From an uncultured Phascolarctobacterium sp. (lineage in GTDB: Bacteria > Bacillota > Negativicutes > Acidaminococcales > Acidaminococcaceae), in NCBI GenBank assembly GCA_947629685.1, contig CANREP010000014.1, positions 1 through 48,224 on the forward strand: a DNA stretch of 48,224 nucleotides, read 5' to 3'. Made by a program: the position numbers and the translations under genes. The notes below the pieces were generated by a model. It did not search any database. It saw only the letters and a program-made list of their open reading frames with translations, and was not told where the DNA came from. Shown piece by piece: positions 44,753 to 48,224 of this stretch; positions within the stretch are counted from its first letter, which is position 1, and each line of letters opens with the position of its first letter.

Positions 44753-46054
44753 CTATATTTCAATCAAAGATGGCTTCAAATATCGAAGATATAGATATAA
44801 AACTATTGACTGCATATATATCATATAAGCAATCCAAAGGCCGTCATTAGCCAGAACAGGTACCAGCAGCATCTGCACCAAATAAAAGGATACAGATGCT
44901 ATAAGCATCATATTACGCACCGGCGCTGTACGTGTTGCACCACTGAAGACACCATACAAGGATAATCCTGTAAAGGAAACGGCTGGATACAGTAAAATAT
45001 AAAACTTATATTCTTCTGCTATGTTAATTACAGATTTCTGGTCAGTAAATAGTCCAATCATCCAGCTTCCGCCTGCAAAATACACACCGGACAAACATAA
45101 TGCCAGCACTGCAGACCATTTGTAGGTTAAAACAACAGTTTTATCAAGCATTGCTCTACTTTGTTTCCCTATTGATTTACCGGTAAAAATCGCAGTACCG
45201 TTAGCAATTCCATCCAGTAAAAAGCTCATCAGATCCTTAATCTGCAGCAATACAGCATTAGCAGCAAGCACTGCTGTACCAAAACCTGCTCCCACAGCTG
45301 CCATAACATTATTTACAGTCAGCAAACATGCCGTTCTTAGCATAAGATTAAAGTTAACCTTAAGCATTTCTGTAAAGGTACGCCAGTCTAATAATTCCTT
45401 TACCGGTAAAAGTCTGTAATCAAAATTACCCAGCTTTATCATTAAAAATATTCCTACAACCGCACCATAAATCTGGCACAGCAAGGTTGCCACAGCAACT
45501 CCTTCAATGCCCAGCTCCCATACCAGCACAAATAAAATACTCAAAACAATATTCAGCAGATTGGAAGAAATCTGCATTATTACAGAGGCGCGAACCTGCG
45601 CCTGCCCCATCAGCCATCCCAGCGAAACATAATTAAACAGAACTAAAGGAGCACCCCAGATGAGAATATCAAAATAACTACGGCACAAAACAGCTACCTG
45701 TTCTGCGGGAGAAATAAAACCTAAATATGCTTCAACTATATATTTCTGCAAAACAATGCACAAAAAGCCTATAACAATCGCCAGTACCAAAGGTTTAAAA
45801 AAAGCAAGCATAGAAAGCATTTTATCGTTCGCTCCCATGGCCTGGGCAGAGTAACCCGTAGTACTTACACGCAGGAACCCAAATAACCAGTACAGATTAT
45901 TAAACAGGATTGCTCCTAATGCTACCGCGGCAATATATTCCGGCTGCGGTAATTGTCCCATTACCGCAGTATTTACAGCACCCATCAATGGTTGAGTCAT
46001 TGTAGACAGCATAAATGGAACCGACAGCTTTAAATATTCTTTATCATCTAACAT
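44753..46054 (-). CDS. MATE-family multidrug/metabolite exporter
   Basis: Twelve-helix inner-membrane antiporter of the MatE family. It starts LKLSVPFMLSTMTQPLMGAV with the MATE opening, has NTAVMGQLPQPEYIAAVALG near residue 28 and TGYSAQAMGANDKM near 66, and repeats the pattern in the second half (AVGAGFGTAVLAANAVLLQI near 255). Length 433 is normal. The gene lies upstream of the B12-controlled importer on the same strand but is separated by the riboswitch promoter. Substrate unknown. Confidence 0.92.
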   Translation of the reverse strand: MLDDKEYLKLSVPFMLSTMTQPLMGAVNTAVMGQLPQPEYIAAVALGAILFNNLYWLFGFLRVSTTGYSAQAMGANDKMLSMLAFFKPLVLAIVIGFLCIVLQKYIVEAYLGFISPAEQVAVLCRSYFDILIWGAPLVLFNYVSLGWLMGQAQVRASVIMQISSNLLNIVLSILFVLVWELGIEGVAVATLLCQIYGAVVGIFLMIKLGNFDYRLLPVKELLDWRTFTEMLKVNFNLMLRTACLLTVNNVMAAVGAGFGTAVLAANAVLLQIKDLMSFLLDGIANGTAIFTGKSIGKQSRAMLDKTVVLTYKWSAVLALCLSGVYFAGGSWMIGLFTDQKSVINIAEEYKFYILLYPAVSFTGLSLYGVFSGATRTAPVRNMMLIASVSFYLVQMLLVPVLANDGLWIAYMIYMQSIVLYLYLRYLKPSLIEI

Positions 46055-46184
46055 ATTACGCCTTCTTTCAAGGTATTTTTCTAACAGTAATATATTCTAA
46101 TAGCAAGATTTATTGAATTGAAAATTTATTTTATGATATAATGAGATGTAATAAGTTATCATAATCAATAGAGGAGTTATAACC

Positions 46185-47151
46185 ATGTCTGACACTGTTA
46201 ATATTTGTGGTTTAAGCATTAAACGAGGCGAAAAACTGCGTACCATGCTACCGATACACGATACTGAGATCAGCCTTCCTCTCACCATTATCAATGGTCA
46301 GCAGGATGGCCATGCTCTACTGCTTACTGCTGGCATCCACGGCGGCGAATATCCCGGGATTGCAGCAGCAATGGAGCTTGGCTGCGAACTGGAGCAAAAT
46401 CAGCTCAGCGGCTGTCTTGTTATCCTGCATCCTGTAAATATTCAGGGCTTTTGGGCACGCAGAGAGTTTATGGTACCTGAAGACGGAAAAAATCTTAACA
46501 GGGTCTTTCCCGGTGACGAGCAGGGAACACTGGCGGACAAAATTGCCCATCTCCTCAGCAGCACCTTCTTTCCTCTGGCCGACTTTTACGTAGACATGCA
46601 CAGCGGCGATATCCACGAAAGCCTGCATCCCTATGTGTATTACCCCGGCCAGCCAACACCGGAAGTTGAAGCAAAATCCCGCAGTATGGCGCAAGTTCTC
46701 GATATGGAATATATGGTACGCTCGCTGGCAACCGGCGGCGCTTACAATTACGCAGCCAGTAGAGGTCTGCCCTCCATCCTCATTGAACGCGGCGGCGCCG
46801 GTCTGTGTCTGCCGGAAGATATTGCAGCTTATAAAAAGGACATTCTCAATATTATGCGTAAGCTGAACATGCTTCCCGCCCCCCTTAAAGCCACGCCTGC
46901 ATATTCCCCGTGACGTAGAAAACGTTATTTATCTGGAAGCCCCTGCAAATGGCTGCTGGTTTACCGGCCTCCGCTGCGGAACGCTGGTAGAAAAGGGGCA
47001 GCTTTTAGGCAGGCTGACAGATATTTTCGGCAATACGCTTACAGCTTTTTACGCCCAGCAGGACGGCGTAATCCTTTATATGTGCCAAGCTCTTGCTGCT
47101 CCCAAAGGAACAGTATTGGTTACCTACGGCACTGTAAAAAACTACGACTAA
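46185..47151 (+). pseudogene. Succinylglutamate desuccinylase/aspartoacylase-family protein, frameshifted
   Basis: M14-type zinc amidohydrolase that would remove an acyl group from an N-acyl amino acid. The main frame (46185-46913) has LLTAGIHGGEYPGIAAAME near residue 45 (zinc His and Glu) and FYVDMHSGDIHES near 130 (zinc His), then GLPSILIERGGAG near 190. It stops at 46913, but a +1 frame reads on as DVENVIYLEAPANGCWF and VEKGQLLGRLTDIFGNTL to 47151, the normal C-terminal beta domain. A C6 run at 46879-46884 with one extra C explains the shift. Without it the protein has about 320 residues, as expected. GAGGAG supports the start. Confidence 0.85.
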
Positions 47152-47157
47152 CAACGT

Positions 47158-47190
47158 AAAAGCATCAGTACCCAGGGTACTGATGCTTTT
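47158..47190. terminator. Bidirectional terminator
   Basis: A 12-bp stem, GCATCAGTACCC with GGGTACTGATGC, is flanked by A and T runs on both sides. It ends the aspartoacylase-like transcript on the plus strand and the porin transcript on the minus strand. Confidence 0.92.
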
Positions 47191-47196
47191 CACTTT

Positions 47197-48120
47197 TTAA
47201 AAAGTAATAACTAACTGGGACCACAACGTTTTATAATCGTCATCATCATTTTCTGGATTAAGGTCATAATACTCCAATCCTGCCACCATATTTTTTGCTA
47301 CAGTATAATAGCCTGCTAATTTATAGCCTTTAAATCCATAATTATCTTTTGTAATATCATTATAAGCATAAGGATATTCGCCGTTCATAGTATGTGCAAT
47401 CACTGCTCCTGCCGGCAAATCCATATATTGTGCAACCAGGCCAAAGCTTCCCGGTTTTGCTGCTTTAGCCGCACCGTAACCTATGGTAGCAGTATAACCG
47501 CTGCCACCATAAACTCCGTCAAGGTCACTGTGCAGGTACATTCCACCTAAATATGCTTTACCGAAATTGTATGTTGCGCCAGCATGATAAATATTATTAT
47601 CATCAAGTTTCTGTACAATCCCTTTATCAGCGCGCTCTGCATTAAATCTGTAATAGCCACCGGACAAATTCCAAGTATCGACTTTGCCGCTCAAAGATAC
47701 ACCTGCAATTTCATCATAATTCCATCCAAAGGTACGGCTTTGCGTAGGCTTACCATAAACAGCTTCAACCTTAATATCTTTGCCATAGCCAAAAACTATA
47801 CCGTCAAAGCTTTCATCATAAATCTGCCCTTCGCCCAGATAAATCCAGGTACGGCCCGCCCTGACATCCAATCCACCTAACCTGCCGGATACAAACGCCC
47901 AGTTTAACTCAGTCTTTTCATCACCACTATCATTACGCAGATTTTGGATATTTTGCAAACGCCCAGTATAAGTCCAGTCATCATTGATAGAGCCGTTAAC
48001 AAAGAGTCTTGTTCTGAGCTTAGACCCAGCATTAATACCTGCATGTTTGCGTGCTCCGTCACGGTAATCAGCATAATGAGCACGGATATTACCTGTAATT
48101 TTTACATTATCTGATTTGCG
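47197..48120 (-). pseudogene. Outer-membrane porin, 5'-truncated
   Basis: The last 300 or so codons of a beta-barrel porin. Strand-like text such as VKITGNIRAHYADYRDGA, WTYTGRLQNIQNLRND, LDVRAGRTWIYLGEGQIYDE and GLEYYDLNPENDDDDYKTLW, with alternating polar and aromatic residues, ends ...LVITF, the C-terminal Phe needed for barrel assembly. The frame opens directly after a TAG at 48123-48121, without ATG; no signal peptide or SLH domain, both usual at the N-terminus of Negativicutes porins, is seen in the remaining 100 bases. A TTG at 47958 is not a believable start. It is a remnant, or its 5' part was removed by rearrangement. The last bases (48121-48224) hold nothing else I can name. Confidence 0.8.
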
Positions 48121-48224
48121 CTAATTTATATTTTTATTTTCCAAGTTAATCGCATTATACATTCAAATTGTTTTTATCTAACAAGTACAAAATAGGTATT
48201 ATAGAATATACCATGCATCCCCAA

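Overview
The window looks like chromosome from a Gram-negative Firmicute of the class Negativicutes, probably an Acidaminococcaceae member such as Phascolarctobacterium (inference; no marker gene is present to prove it). Firmicute-type control is clear: a T-box leader before leuS, PyrR, strong AGGAGG-like ribosome sites and many intrinsic terminators. A beta-barrel porin ending in Phe at the right edge points to an outer membrane. Most genes lie on the minus strand.

Layout. 0.3-2.2 kb: a large serine recombinase whose 3' end runs into a five-gene tRNA cluster (Asp-Phe-Gly-Cys-Leu). 2.2-11.2 kb: purine and pyrimidine salvage (frameshifted xpt, a purine permease, deoB, udp, pyrR) with a metal-dependent hydrolase, a LUD-domain protein, rluD and lspA. 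11.3-13 kb: acyl-CoA dehydrogenase and a hotdog thioesterase. 13.1-22.1 kb: a long glutamine synthetase with a hairpin leader, then comEA-comEC-holA, and leuS under a Leu T-box. 22.2-22.9 kb: an adenine deaminase gene that has lost its middle. 23-30.2 kb: a six-gene polyamine operon (speA, speE, carboxynorspermidine synthase, nspC, aguA, aguB) preceded by a long structured leader with an attenuator. 30.2-35.1 kb: an Fe-S F420-dehydrogenase-like protein, a lipoprotein nuclease and several secreted proteins, one resembling the lysozyme inhibitor PliI. 35.3-39.1 kb: a MerR regulator, tRNA-Pro/Gly/Arg, then an AT-rich stretch with hipBA, a decayed gene and a GNAT acetyltransferase. 39.1-44.6 kb: a five-gene nickel/peptide-type ABC importer under a cobalamin riboswitch with terminator. 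44.7-48.2 kb: a MATE exporter, a frameshifted aspartoacylase-like gene and a porin gene lacking its 5' end.

How the genes work together. The polyamine operon encodes arginine to agmatine (SpeA), to N-carbamoylputrescine (AguA), to putrescine (AguB), and then two alternative aminopropyl/carboxyaminopropyl routes to spermidine: SpeE, and carboxynorspermidine synthase plus NspC. The B12-controlled importer fits an organism needing cobalt or corrinoids, for example for methylmalonyl-CoA mutase in succinate-to-propionate metabolism; that last link is inference.

Five genes are broken here (xpt, ade, the remnant near 37.9 kb, the aspartoacylase-like gene, the porin). Three of the breaks are single-base changes in or beside short mononucleotide runs, so read errors must be excluded before calling them biological. 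The strongest candidates for undescribed biology are the speA leader with mutually exclusive hairpins and the B12-riboswitch-controlled Opp/Nik-type importer.
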